Positions 1-8,344 of a stretch of 64,000 bases of DNA are shown here, piece after piece. The notes under the pieces are model-generated. The model was not told the origin of the DNA, searched no databases, and saw only the letters and a program-made list of their open reading frames with translations. How positions within the stretch are numbered: the stretch's first letter is position 1; each line of letters begins with the position of its first letter. The position numbers were made by a program, and so were the translations under genes. This DNA is from Bacteroidia bacterium (lineage in GTDB: Bacteria; Bacteroidota; Bacteroidia; Bacteroidales; Azobacteroidaceae): the NCBI GenBank assembly GCA_026000155.1, contig BNYG01000004.1, positions 1 through 64,000 of the forward strand, in the 5' to 3' direction.

Positions 1-1
1 C

Positions 2-3000
2 AAAATCCTCACTATCGTATTTACAGCGGTTATGCTGCTCGGCTTGACGCAGACCGCGCTGGCGGCGGACGCGGACAACTTCTACGCGCTGAAAACGGCG
101 GCGGCAAGCGGCGGCACGGTCAGGCTGACGGGCGACATCAGCATTGCCGACGCCGACCTCTACACGGTAGGCAGCGAAACAGCGGGGCTGATTATCGGGC
201 GCGACCTCGTCCTCGACTTAAACGGCAAAACGCTGTCGATTGACCTGACCGACGGAAACTGCAACGGCATAAAACTGTTGTCCGGCGTTACCTTTACCAT
301 CAGCGACGGCGGCAGCGGCGGCAGTCTCAATATTACACTCAATGTGCCCGCCAGTAATCCGACTTCCTTTGGCAACCAAGCGGGAATTAACACCACCAAC
401 GGCACGCTGATTATAGACGGCGGCAACGTTACGGTCAGCGGTAACACATACGTATATGGCGCGGCTATTGGCGGCGGTAGCGGATTGATATCCGGTTCCC
501 CAAATACGTATGACGTGGCGCGCGCTCACGGCGGCAATATAACCATCAACGGCGGCAATATAAATGTGTCAAGCGCAGGTCAGGCTGCCGGGATTGGCGG
601 TGGTGGCGGTGTTGAGGATAGTAAGTGCGGCACAATCATAATCAACGGCGGTCACGTGACCGCAACATTAACCGGAAGTGTCGGCGCGGCAATCGGCGGC
701 GCTTATAAGTCTTCGGGCGGCACAATCACAATCAGCGGCGGTGTGGTTGACGCCAAAGGCAGGAATTCCTCGTATGGCGCGGGAATCGGCGGCGGCGCTG
801 CGGGAAAAGTTGATATGATATTTATCACAGGCGGCAGGGTCACGGCGGCAAGCGGTGACGGTGCGGGTATCGGCGACGGGTGGTATTCAATGGGGGGGAC
901 GCATTACAGCGGCACCGTGGTAACCATCAGCGGCGGCGTGGTTGAAGCCGCAAGCAATAGAGGTTATGGAATCGGAGCGGGTGAGGATAACAATGACGCC
1001 AAGGTGTTTATTTTCGGCAACACCGTAGCGTTCGCTTCCTCTATCTCGTCGGCGGTGGCGGGCACTCTTTCAGGCGGCGTGATTTTCAAAGGCAATGACG
1101 GCGCGGTTTACGGCAGAAGCGTTACCCCGACGGATGATTTTACCATTCCGGCGGGCAAAACGCTTGCCATAGGCGCAGGGCAAACCCTGACCATTCCAAA
1201 CGGCAATACACTGACGAACAACGGCACAATCAACAACAGCGGCACGTTTAACCAACTCGGCACGATAGCCGGCAGCGGCACGGTAAACCACCTTGTTCAG
1301 TTCAGCACCGGCGCGGGCGGCTCGCTTACCGCCGACGCGGGCGGCGCCGTAACCTCCGGCGATTTTGTTCAGCAGAGTAAAAACGTCGTATTCACAGCAA
1401 TGCCCGGCACGGGTTACGCGATGCAAAGATGGACGGACAACGGTGCGGAGGTAAACGGCACGGCAGCGGCGTACACGATTGCGGGCATCACCACCCCGCA
1501 CAATGTAACAGCCGCGTTTGCCGCGATTAGTCTATCGGGAGAGGGAACGCAGGCAAGTCCGTGGCTGATAACAACGGCGGCGGAACTTGATATGGTACGC
1601 AACTATCTCGGCAGCGCAAACTCGGATAAATATTTTAAGATGGCGAACAACATCGACCTCACCGATTATTTATCAGGAGGCGGCGCAGGCTGGCTGCCCA
1701 TCGGTACCTCCGCTAATAGTTTCTTCGGGCATTTCGATGGCGACGGGTATGAAATTACCGGACTGTGGATTGACCGTACATCAAGCAGTAACATTGGACT
1801 GTTCGGGTACACAGGAAACACGGCAGATATCAAAAATCTCGGTGTGAAAACCGAAGAAACAAAGGGCGTCGCCGGGAACGCCGAAGTCGGCGGACTGGTG
1901 GGATACCATAACGGCGGCTCTATCGAAAACTGCTATGTTGTCGGCAAAGTCACCGGGCAAGGAAACAATGTCGGCGGACTGGCGGGACGTAACGCCGCAG
2001 GCGCTATCACAGGCTGCTTCACTGCGGGAAGTGTGGAAAGCGTTGGCGCACAAGTCGGCGGCATCACAGGGCAGCAAGCCGGTACAATCAGCAACTGCTA
2101 TTCCACAGCAAGCGCGAAAGGCAGCGGGACTGTCGGCGGGCTGGTCGGTTGGCTGACGGCAAGCGGCAATCTGTCAAGCAGCTATGCGGCAGGACACGTT
2201 ACCGCTTCGGCAACTGTTGGGGGCGCGGTCGGTTCGAGAAACAACTCGGCGACGGTAGCCAACTGCTATTTTGACACACAAGCCACAGAACAGGCAAACG
2301 CAACAGGCGGAGGCAACTCCACAGGAATTACCGGGCTGACCACAGCGCAAATGACGGCTGACGGCGTGTTGACCGGCGAACTGTCCGCGTTAGGCACGAG
2401 CGATTGGACTAAGCGGGCGAATGACGCAGACGGAAGCAATGATTATTCCTATTATCCCGAATTAAATGTGTTTTACGGCGGCACAGCCGCGCAAAAGGCA
2501 GCGTCAAAGCTGAGTGTAACGAACGCGGTGTATTCCCCGGCACAGGATAACGCCGACATTTCGGCGGCGAAAACGCTTGTACAAAACGCGGCATACACGA
2601 CAACGCAAGCCGCGGCGGCAAACGAAGAGGCGGCATTGGCAAAGATAAACGAAATCATCGGCAATCTGGCGCTCAACGGAGTAACGCCAACCGTGACAAA
2701 GGTAAGTTACACAGCGCCTGTTGCCGGAACAGCCGACAATCCCGACGGCACGGACGGCAACTATACCTTTACGGTTAAGTTGAACAAGGGTGGAGGAACA
2801 GAGCAGACTACAACCACTCTGACGCTCACCATTACGGCGACGGCGGCGGGCGCGAGCAACATCACCGCCACGGCGGGTTACGGCGGGGTAATCAGCGCGG
2901 GCGCTAATGATACTTACACGGTTACGCCCACAGTTGCAGGATATGTGATAGACCAGGTGTTTGTTGACGGCGTGGCGCAAACAGTCACCGACCGCGCAAC

Positions 3001-5455
3001 TTTCGTTCACACATTCCCCAATGACGGATTGCCGCACAGTATCTTCGCTACATTCGGATATACCGTAAATTTTAATTCGCCGGCGAACGGTTCGCTCTCC
3101 GTCTCGTCGGCTGAAGGAGATTTATCGAGCAAAACCCTTGTACGCGGCGGTCAAGCCTTAGACATCCTGGCAACCCCCAACGCCAGCCACAACCTGACGG
3201 GCTTTACCATCAACGGCACAGATTTGCTGCCGTCTTACAGCATCGGTTACACCTTCACCGTCGGCGACAACGGCTCGTATCGCACCGCAGGCAGCACAAA
3301 ATTTCTAACACAGGGGGCGGATATAACAGCCGCGTTCAGCGCGACGGTAATGATTACCGTAACCACCGGCGATAACGACGGCGCAGGCAGTCTGCGGCAG
3401 GCAATCGCCGACATCGCCGACGGCGGAACTATCAACTTTGCCCCCGCACTGGCAGGGCAAACCATCGCACTGACGACCGCAGGGCTGGAAATTGCCAAAA
3501 GCGTAACCATCGCCGGCAACGGCGTTACGCTCGACGGCAGCGGCATCGCCCCGGGCGCAGATTCGCAAATACTCCGTGTCAACGCCCCCGGTAAAATCAT
3601 TACCTTGAGCGGGCTGCATTTCAGGAACGGCATAGCCGAAAGCGGCGGCGGAGCCATCCGTAACGGTGGCGGCACGCTCAACCTCGAATCGTGCATCTTC
3701 AGCGGCAATCAAACAACCAACACCAATTCCGACGGCGGAGCGATATACAGCACCGGCGGTACGGCTGCACTGAATGTGCGCGGCTGCACTTTCTACAACA
3801 ACAGCGCAAGCGCGGGCGGAGCAATATGCAGTTACGAAGGCGCCGTAACGCTCACGGGCAATATCTTCTTCGGCAACACCGGTTCCGCCTCAGACCGCGG
3901 CAATGTGGTACACAACTACACCAACTCGACCTGCACCTCCGGCGGCTACAACGTATCCGACAAAGCCACCGGCACGGACAACACGCTCGGCAGCGGCTTT
4001 ACCTTCGTTACGGGCGACATGCAGGAAACCACCCTGCCGTTTAACACGACCACCTTCGCGCCCACGCTGGCGAGCGTACAGATTGTACCGGCAGGTGTGG
4101 CGGACTTCCCGGCGACGGATTTCAACGGCGCCGCACGTACCTTCCCGAACGGTGCGGCGGGAGCGGTGGTGACATCATTGGAAACGGTTACCCTCACCCT
4201 CGCCAAAGGTCGCAACTGGTACCTGAGCAGCCCGATGACTAATGCCAAAGTAAACACGGCGTTTGCCGCCGCCGACTTCGTGGAATACTACGATGAGCCG
4301 CGTACTGAGCCATATAGCGCGTCCGACCCGACAACTGACGGCTGGGTAAATATCGCGAACAGCGAGAACCCGCTTGTTCCGGGCAAAGGCTACGTTGTTT
4401 ATGCCGAAGGTGATGGCGACGTGACTTACACGTTCACAGGCATGCCGAATACCGGAGATGTAAATGTCGAGCTTACCCGTAGCACAGGCGTAGCCAAAGA
4501 AGGCTTCAATCTGGTGGGCAACCCGTACCTGTCGTATATCGACTGGGAAGTGGTAAGTTCGGAAAACAGCAGCCTCGTGGGGCCGACAATCTGGTACCGC
4601 ACAAAAACCGATGCCTACCAGTTCCATACACACAACAACGAAAGCAAATTGAGCGATCCTGCCGATTTAGGATATTCGTTGCAGCATGTTCCGCCAATGC
4701 AAGGTTTCTGGGTGCGCGCCGCCGGTGCAGGCACACTTAAATTTACCGAAGGCGCAAAGGTCAGTGATGAGACGGCAAAGGCAGACAACGGAAACATACT
4801 CAGACAGGCAACCGCTAACATACGCCCGCTTGTCCGCCTGCAACTGGCAGACGACGGGAAAACAGACCGCGCCGTGATTTTCGCGGACAAAAACGCGAAA
4901 GATGGCTTCGACCGCTACGATTCGGAAAAAATATTCGGTTCGGGCGCAGCGATTTACACGGTAGCCGGAAATGAAAAGTTGATATTCAACGGACTGAGCG
5001 CCATAAGTGCAGGAACTGAAATCCCGCTCGGTTTTTCTACCGGTCACAGCGGGGAATACAGTATTGCGGCGATAGCCGTACAGGACTTCGACGGCTTCGA
5101 TGTAATACTGAAAGATAACTCCCTGGACACCGAATTCAGCCTTACCGGCGGTGAAGCATACCGGTTTACTTCAGGGATTACGGATAATACGTCGCGTTTC
5201 AGCGTGATTTTACGGGAGCAAAAGGACGTGACTGCCATTGCCCCTGTCGGCGGGGAAATTTCGGTGTACGCCTCAAATAATAGGCTGTATGTGCAGTCGT
5301 TCGTACCGGTGAAGCGGGTACGGGTTTATGACCTTGTCGGCAAATTGCTGTACAGCACGAAGGAAAGCGTTATAAATAATGTAAGCTCCGGCATCCGTAT
5401 CGTAAAGGTGGAAACCGGAAACGGTACGGTAAGCAGGAAAGTGATAGTGAACTAA
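2..5455 (+). CDS. Giant secreted beta-helix/GLUG-repeat surface protein with type IX sorting domain (5' partial)
   Basis: The open frame runs in from the left edge: codons before the first ATG (position 32) read as the start of a hydrophobic signal peptide (KILTIVFTAVMLLGL..ALAAD), so the true start is just outside the window. From the ATG at 32, residues about 120-330 are Gly-rich repeats of the type GGxIxIxGGxV/GAGIGGG, typical of right-handed beta-helices. An InlB-B-like module lies at about 421-495. Five GLUG-type repeats (GGLVGxxxxGxIxNCY) lie at about 616-755. A second InlB-like stretch is at about 943-1013 and a GAGSLRQAI beta-helix segment starts near 1112. The last ~65 residues (RVYDLVGKLLY..., ending KVIVN) match a type A T9SS C-terminal sorting domain. 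It is probably a cell-surface adhesin or glycan-binding protein; no catalytic motif is visible. It looks more GC-rich than most of the window. Only 29 bp separate it from the small-peptide gene, so it may be co-transcribed with the next operon. Confidence 0.85.
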   Translation, partial: KILTIVFTAVMLLGLTQTALAADADNFYALKTAAASGGTVRLTGDISIADADLYTVGSETAGLIIGRDLVLDLNGKTLSIDLTDGNCNGIKLLSGVTFTISDGGSGGSLNITLNVPASNPTSFGNQAGINTTNGTLIIDGGNVTVSGNTYVYGAAIGGGSGLISGSPNTYDVARAHGGNITINGGNINVSSAGQAAGIGGGGGVEDSKCGTIIINGGHVTATLTGSVGAAIGGAYKSSGGTITISGGVVDAKGRNSSYGAGIGGGAAGKVDMIFITGGRVTAASGDGAGIGDGWYSMGGTHYSGTVVTISGGVVEAASNRGYGIGAGEDNNDAKVFIFGNTVAFASSISSAVAGTLSGGVIFKGNDGAVYGRSVTPTDDFTIPAGKTLAIGAGQTLTIPNGNTLTNNGTINNSGTFNQLGTIAGSGTVNHLVQFSTGAGGSLTADAGGAVTSGDFVQQSKNVVFTAMPGTGYAMQRWTDNGAEVNGTAAAYTIAGITTPHNVTAAFAAISLSGEGTQASPWLITTAAELDMVRNYLGSANSDKYFKMANNIDLTDYLSGGGAGWLPIGTSANSFFGHFDGDGYEITGLWIDRTSSSNIGLFGYTGNTADIKNLGVKTEETKGVAGNAEVGGLVGYHNGGSIENCYVVGKVTGQGNNVGGLAGRNAAGAITGCFTAGSVESVGAQVGGITGQQAGTISNCYSTASAKGSGTVGGLVGWLTASGNLSSSYAAGHVTASATVGGAVGSRNNSATVANCYFDTQATEQANATGGGNSTGITGLTTAQMTADGVLTGELSALGTSDWTKRANDADGSNDYSYYPELNVFYGGTAAQKAASKLSVTNAVYSPAQDNADISAAKTLVQNAAYTTTQAAAANEEAALAKINEIIGNLALNGVTPTVTKVSYTAPVAGTADNPDGTDGNYTFTVKLNKGGGTEQTTTTLTLTITATAAGASNITATAGYGGVISAGANDTYTVTPTVAGYVIDQVFVDGVAQTVTDRATFVHTFPNDGLPHSIFATFGYTVNFNSPANGSLSVSSAEGDLSSKTLVRGGQALDILATPNASHNLTGFTINGTDLLPSYSIGYTFTVGDNGSYRTAGSTKFLTQGADITAAFSATVMITVTTGDNDGAGSLRQAIADIADGGTINFAPALAGQTIALTTAGLEIAKSVTIAGNGVTLDGSGIAPGADSQILRVNAPGKIITLSGLHFRNGIAESGGGAIRNGGGTLNLESCIFSGNQTTNTNSDGGAIYSTGGTAALNVRGCTFYNNSASAGGAICSYEGAVTLTGNIFFGNTGSASDRGNVVHNYTNSTCTSGGYNVSDKATGTDNTLGSGFTFVTGDMQETTLPFNTTTFAPTLASVQIVPAGVADFPATDFNGAARTFPNGAAGAVVTSLETVTLTLAKGRNWYLSSPMTNAKVNTAFAAADFVEYYDEPRTEPYSASDPTTDGWVNIANSENPLVPGKGYVVYAEGDGDVTYTFTGMPNTGDVNVELTRSTGVAKEGFNLVGNPYLSYIDWEVVSSENSSLVGPTIWYRTKTDAYQFHTHNNESKLSDPADLGYSLQHVPPMQGFWVRAAGAGTLKFTEGAKVSDETAKADNGNILRQATANIRPLVRLQLADDGKTDRAVIFADKNAKDGFDRYDSEKIFGSGAAIYTVAGNEKLIFNGLSAISAGTEIPLGFSTGHSGEYSIAAIAVQDFDGFDVILKDNSLDTEFSLTGGEAYRFTSGITDNTSRFSVILREQKDVTAIAPVGGEISVYASNNRLYVQSFVPVKRVRVYDLVGKLLYSTKESVINNVSSGIRIVKVETGNGTVSRKVIVN

Positions 5456-5484
5456 ATAAATAAACAAAATAAAATCATACAAAA

Positions 5485-5643
5485 ATGGAACAAAAAAACA
5501 AACCGGCACGGCAAACAGTCGTGCAAGCTCCGGAAACCTATAGGACTCCGGCAATGGAAACCATCGAAGTGGAAGTGGAAAAAGGCTTTGCACAAAGCGT
5601 TGTTGATTCGGAAGACGCTCCGAGTGGATACCGCGAGGGATAA
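5485..5643 (+). CDS. 52-residue acidic peptide, candidate RiPP precursor
   Basis: A 52-codon frame (ATG 5485, TAA 5641) starts 29 bp after the giant surface protein and ends 9 bp before the HprK-like kinase gene. The peptide begins MEQKNKPARQTVV, has a YRTPAMETIEVEVEKGF segment and ends SEDAPSGYREG. It has no cysteine and no transmembrane segment, and it is acidic in its second half. The Ala-Gln-Ser after GF resembles a small-residue signal-peptidase-type cleavage site, which would release a 14-residue tail rich in Ser, Asp, Glu and Tyr. Its place at the head of an operon encoding a kinase, PqqD-like protein, protease, nucleotidyltransferase and ABC exporter suggests it is the substrate. This role is inference: no family is recognised with certainty. 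From memory, similar short acidic peptides occur beside such genes in other Bacteroidales, but this was not checked. Confidence 0.65.
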   Translation: MEQKNKPARQTVVQAPETYRTPAMETIEVEVEKGFAQSVVDSEDAPSGYREG

Positions 5644-5652
5644 ATAACAGGT

Positions 5653-6540
5653 ATGTTACAAGGTACATACCGGATTGCCGGGCATCTTATAGCGGGTTTG
5701 CCATCGCGGAAACAGGAAACTCCGGATATTATTCCGGGGTTTTCCCGCTTTCATTTGGAAAAGGATATGCAAAAAGAAAAGCCGTTGTTGCGTTTCGACA
5801 CGGGTATCCCGTTATCCGGCCGGACAACCGGATCGCAGCACAGCTTTCTATTCGAGCAGTTCATTTGTGATTTTTCGAGCGACAGGGATGTATATCTTTT
5901 CCGCATGGTTTCACCGGAAAACAATAAATGCTGCCTGACGGAAATTCACCCCGATGGCGATGGGTTCCGGGCTTTCAGCAACTTTGACAATGCCGCGCCG
6001 GACTATGTGTTGCGCTTTGCCGTCTGGATCGCTTTCGGCGTAGCGGCCGTCCACCGGCAAACGGCGGCTATCCATTCGTCTGCTGTAATGTGCGGCGGGA
6101 AGTCCGTTCTTTTCCTCGGCGAATCGGGCACGGGGAAGAGTACGCATACGCGGCTCTGGCTCGATAATATTCCCGGTACGGAGTTATTGAACGACGACAG
6201 TCCGTTTATGAACGTTAGCGGCGATATCCGCGTTTACGGTTCGCCCTGGAGCGGAAAAACGCCCTGCTATAAAAACCGGGATACGCCTGTGGCCGCATTG
6301 GTGCGCTTGCGGCAGGCGCCCTGCAATAAAATACGGAAGCTGAACGGACTGGAAGCGATTGGCGCTGTTTTGCCCTCGTTTCCACCCGCGTTCGCTTACG
6401 ACAAAACATTATCGGGACACATGCACGGCATTCTTTCCAAAATATTGGGTCAAACGCCTGTTTACGCTTTGGATTGCCTGCCCGACGCGGCTGCGGCCGA
6501 ACTGGTGTTCGATACTTTAAAAAAGGATGGAAGATTATGA
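5653..6540 (+). CDS. HprK-like serine/peptide kinase
   Basis: The 295-residue protein has a Walker A loop GESGTGKST at 156-164, preceded by a conserved HSS (141-143) and followed by NDDSP at 180-184. This is the arrangement of the C-terminal domain of HPr kinase and PEP-carboxykinase-like proteins. The N-terminal 130 residues are not the HprK N-terminal domain. HprK-like proteins of this size occur in peptide natural-product clusters; the paeninodin kinase, for example, phosphorylates a precursor serine. By analogy it may phosphorylate the adjacent 52-residue peptide (inference). The ATG at 5653 gives an N-terminus reading TYRIAG..., which looks native; an alternative ATG is at 5767. The stop codon overlaps the next start (ATGA at 6537-6540), indicating translational coupling. 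Confidence 0.8.
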   Translation: MLQGTYRIAGHLIAGLPSRKQETPDIIPGFSRFHLEKDMQKEKPLLRFDTGIPLSGRTTGSQHSFLFEQFICDFSSDRDVYLFRMVSPENNKCCLTEIHPDGDGFRAFSNFDNAAPDYVLRFAVWIAFGVAAVHRQTAAIHSSAVMCGGKSVLFLGESGTGKSTHTRLWLDNIPGTELLNDDSPFMNVSGDIRVYGSPWSGKTPCYKNRDTPVAALVRLRQAPCNKIRKLNGLEAIGAVLPSFPPAFAYDKTLSGHMHGILSKILGQTPVYALDCLPDAAAAELVFDTLKKDGRL

Positions 6541-6977
6541 TTGAGATTACCCGGGAATGGCTGTTCAGCGAAGCGAAAAGCTTCCTGTCCAAAGGCGAAA
6601 GCGTAATCATGCGCGGATGCGGCAACAGCATGAACCCCTACCTGAGGGCAGGAACGGACGCAGTCATATTAAGTCCGTATCATCCTGAAGATTTACAGGT
6701 TGGCGTTATTGTACTCTTTTTTTACTATGGCCGATACCTCCTTCACCGGATTATCGGACGTAAAGGCGAATATTTCGTTATTCAGGGCGACGGCGTTTGC
6801 AAAAATACCGAAACCGTGCCTGCGCGGGATATTATCGCCGTGGTGCGGACAGTTATCCGTCCCGGCGGAAAGGAAGTTTCCGTGCAAAGTCCGGAAGCAC
6901 GGCTATACTGGCAATGCTGGCGGCGTTTGCGGCCTTTCAGACGGTATCTGTGGTTATGGCGGAAATTCAACATTTAA
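6537..6977 (+). CDS. Soluble S24/S26-type (signal-peptidase-like) serine protease
   Basis: The 146-residue protein carries RGCGNSMNPYL with the probable nucleophile Ser31, and YLLHRIIG with His70 where bacterial type I signal peptidases have lysine. Ser-His pairing is typical of the archaeal/ER (Sec11) type of S26 peptidase. QGDGVCKNTE matches the later GD box. There is no hydrophobic anchor, so the enzyme should be cytoplasmic, unlike ordinary signal peptidases. The start at 6537 was chosen because ATGA overlaps the kinase stop; an upstream in-frame ATG at 6474 lies deep in the kinase gene. In context it is the likely leader peptidase for the 52-residue peptide (inference). LexA-like regulation is unlikely because no DNA-binding domain is present. 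Confidence 0.78.
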   Translation: MIEITREWLFSEAKSFLSKGESVIMRGCGNSMNPYLRAGTDAVILSPYHPEDLQVGVIVLFFYYGRYLLHRIIGRKGEYFVIQGDGVCKNTETVPARDIIAVVRTVIRPGGKEVSVQSPEARLYWQCWRRLRPFRRYLWLWRKFNI

Positions 6978-6995
6978 ATAAAAACAATATCAAAT

Positions 6996-7265
6996 ATGAA
7001 AATTAAGGAAGGACATACGATAAAAACCATAGGCGGCGAGCGAGTCGTTATCGTTCAGGGGCAGGCTGGAATGGATTTGACAAAAATCATTTCATTCAAC
7101 GCGATGGCGGAATGGCTTTGGAACACGTTTTCAGGTATTGATTTCACTGAAAATGAAGTGGCGGATCTATTGGTGAAACAATACGGAATTGATGCGGGGC
7201 AGGCTGCCGCAGACGCTCATCAATGGACTGTTCAATTGACGGATACCCGTTTGCTCGAACCATGA
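6996..7265 (+). CDS. PqqD-family peptide-binding protein (RiPP recognition element)
   Basis: The 89-residue protein fits PqqD length and pattern: an N-terminal beta part (GERVVIVQGQAGMDLTKIISFN), the helix AMAEWLWNTF, an acidic linker and a helix NEVADLLVKQYGID, then a second helical region. PqqD-like domains are winged-helix folds that bind leader peptides and present them to modifying enzymes in pqq, lasso-peptide and sactipeptide pathways. It probably binds the N-terminal part of the 52-residue peptide. The start at 6996 follows the protease gene by 18 bp, and its stop overlaps the next ATG (ATGA at 7262-7265). No cysteines are present. Confidence 0.85.
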   Translation: MKIKEGHTIKTIGGERVVIVQGQAGMDLTKIISFNAMAEWLWNTFSGIDFTENEVADLLVKQYGIDAGQAAADAHQWTVQLTDTRLLEP

Positions 7266-8344
7266 AGACAATGGATACACGCCTGTCGGCCTTCCTGCGG
7301 ACAGCGATTTTGGAAACCCCGCCTCCCAGTGAAATCTTTGAAAACATGACGGAAGACGACTGGCATACACTCTATCAGCTGGCAGCGCATGGAGGCGTGG
7401 CAGCTGCCGCTTATGACGGAATACTCCGGTTGCCTTCACCGTTGATGCCTCCGAGGAAACTCCGGCTTGCATGGGCCGCTACCGTTGAGCAGATCGAGCA
7501 AAAATACGTTCATGCACGGAATGTAGCCGCGGATTTGGCCGGACGTTTCGGCGAACACGGCATCCGCATGCTGGTGATGAAAGGCTTGAGCCTGTCGCAA
7601 TACTATCCCGCCCCTTCCCGTCGCGAGTTTGGCGATATCGATATCTATCTGTTCGGGGAAAAAGAGCAGGGAGACAAACTGCTCCGGTTATGGGGCGCTA
7701 AAGAGAACCGGTCGAGCGAAAAACATTCTTCGTTCGTTTGGCAAGGGCTTTTGATAGAAAATCATGCCTGTTTTCTGACAATGGACGGCTCGGCGCTCAA
7801 CCGGGACTTGAACGACAGGCTGAAAAAAACAGTTGAAACAGACCACGAATTTTCTCAGGCAGGACAGCCTTTATTTCCTTCTGTTGATTTTACCGTGCTT
7901 TTCTTCATGGCTCATGCCGTTAACCATTACGTTTCGGGTCATTTGGTGTGGCGGTATTTTTGCGACTGGGCAATGATACTTCGCCGCCTCGACGGGAAGT
8001 GGAACATGCAGGCGTATGAGGAAGCTTTGGGTCATGCAGGGTTCCGTTCCTTTGCCGATGCCTTGACGGCCTTGACGGTAAACGAATGGGACTTGCCTTC
8101 CGGAATTACGCCTGCTTTTGAACGGCAACCGGAATTGGAAGCGCAACTGCGGAAAGAACGCCTGCTTCTTAAAACTCCGATCGACAAGGATATGCCTGTA
8201 TTACGGCTTGTAATCTTCAAGTACCGCCGTTTCATGGCGAACCGGTGGAAATACAGGTTGATTGACGGGAATTTCCGCTGGAAGATCATGCAGTCCGTTC
8301 GTTATCACTTGCGTTATCCGCAAAGTATATTATGGAGGAAATAA
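7262..8344 (+). CDS. Nucleotidyltransferase family protein (NTP_transf_5-like)
   Basis: The 360-residue protein has the polymerase-beta-type signature LVMKGLSLSQYY...EFGDIDIYL, with metal-binding candidates Asp125 and Asp127 about 18 residues after the KG motif. This is the layout of the uncharacterised nucleotidyltransferase family PF14907, often found in peptide and capsule clusters. Its substrate is unknown. In lasso-peptide clusters a kinase and a nucleotidyltransferase can both tailor the same peptide, so here it may add a nucleotide or sugar-phosphate to a kinase-modified residue (inference). The start at 7262 overlaps the PqqD stop; the frame is open back to 7223, which would overlap pqqD by 43 bp. 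Its 3' end overlaps the exporter gene by 13 bp. Confidence 0.8.
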   Translation: MKTMDTRLSAFLRTAILETPPPSEIFENMTEDDWHTLYQLAAHGGVAAAAYDGILRLPSPLMPPRKLRLAWAATVEQIEQKYVHARNVAADLAGRFGEHGIRMLVMKGLSLSQYYPAPSRREFGDIDIYLFGEKEQGDKLLRLWGAKENRSSEKHSSFVWQGLLIENHACFLTMDGSALNRDLNDRLKKTVETDHEFSQAGQPLFPSVDFTVLFFMAHAVNHYVSGHLVWRYFCDWAMILRRLDGKWNMQAYEEALGHAGFRSFADALTALTVNEWDLPSGITPAFERQPELEAQLRKERLLLKTPIDKDMPVLRLVIFKYRRFMANRWKYRLIDGNFRWKIMQSVRYHLRYPQSILWRK

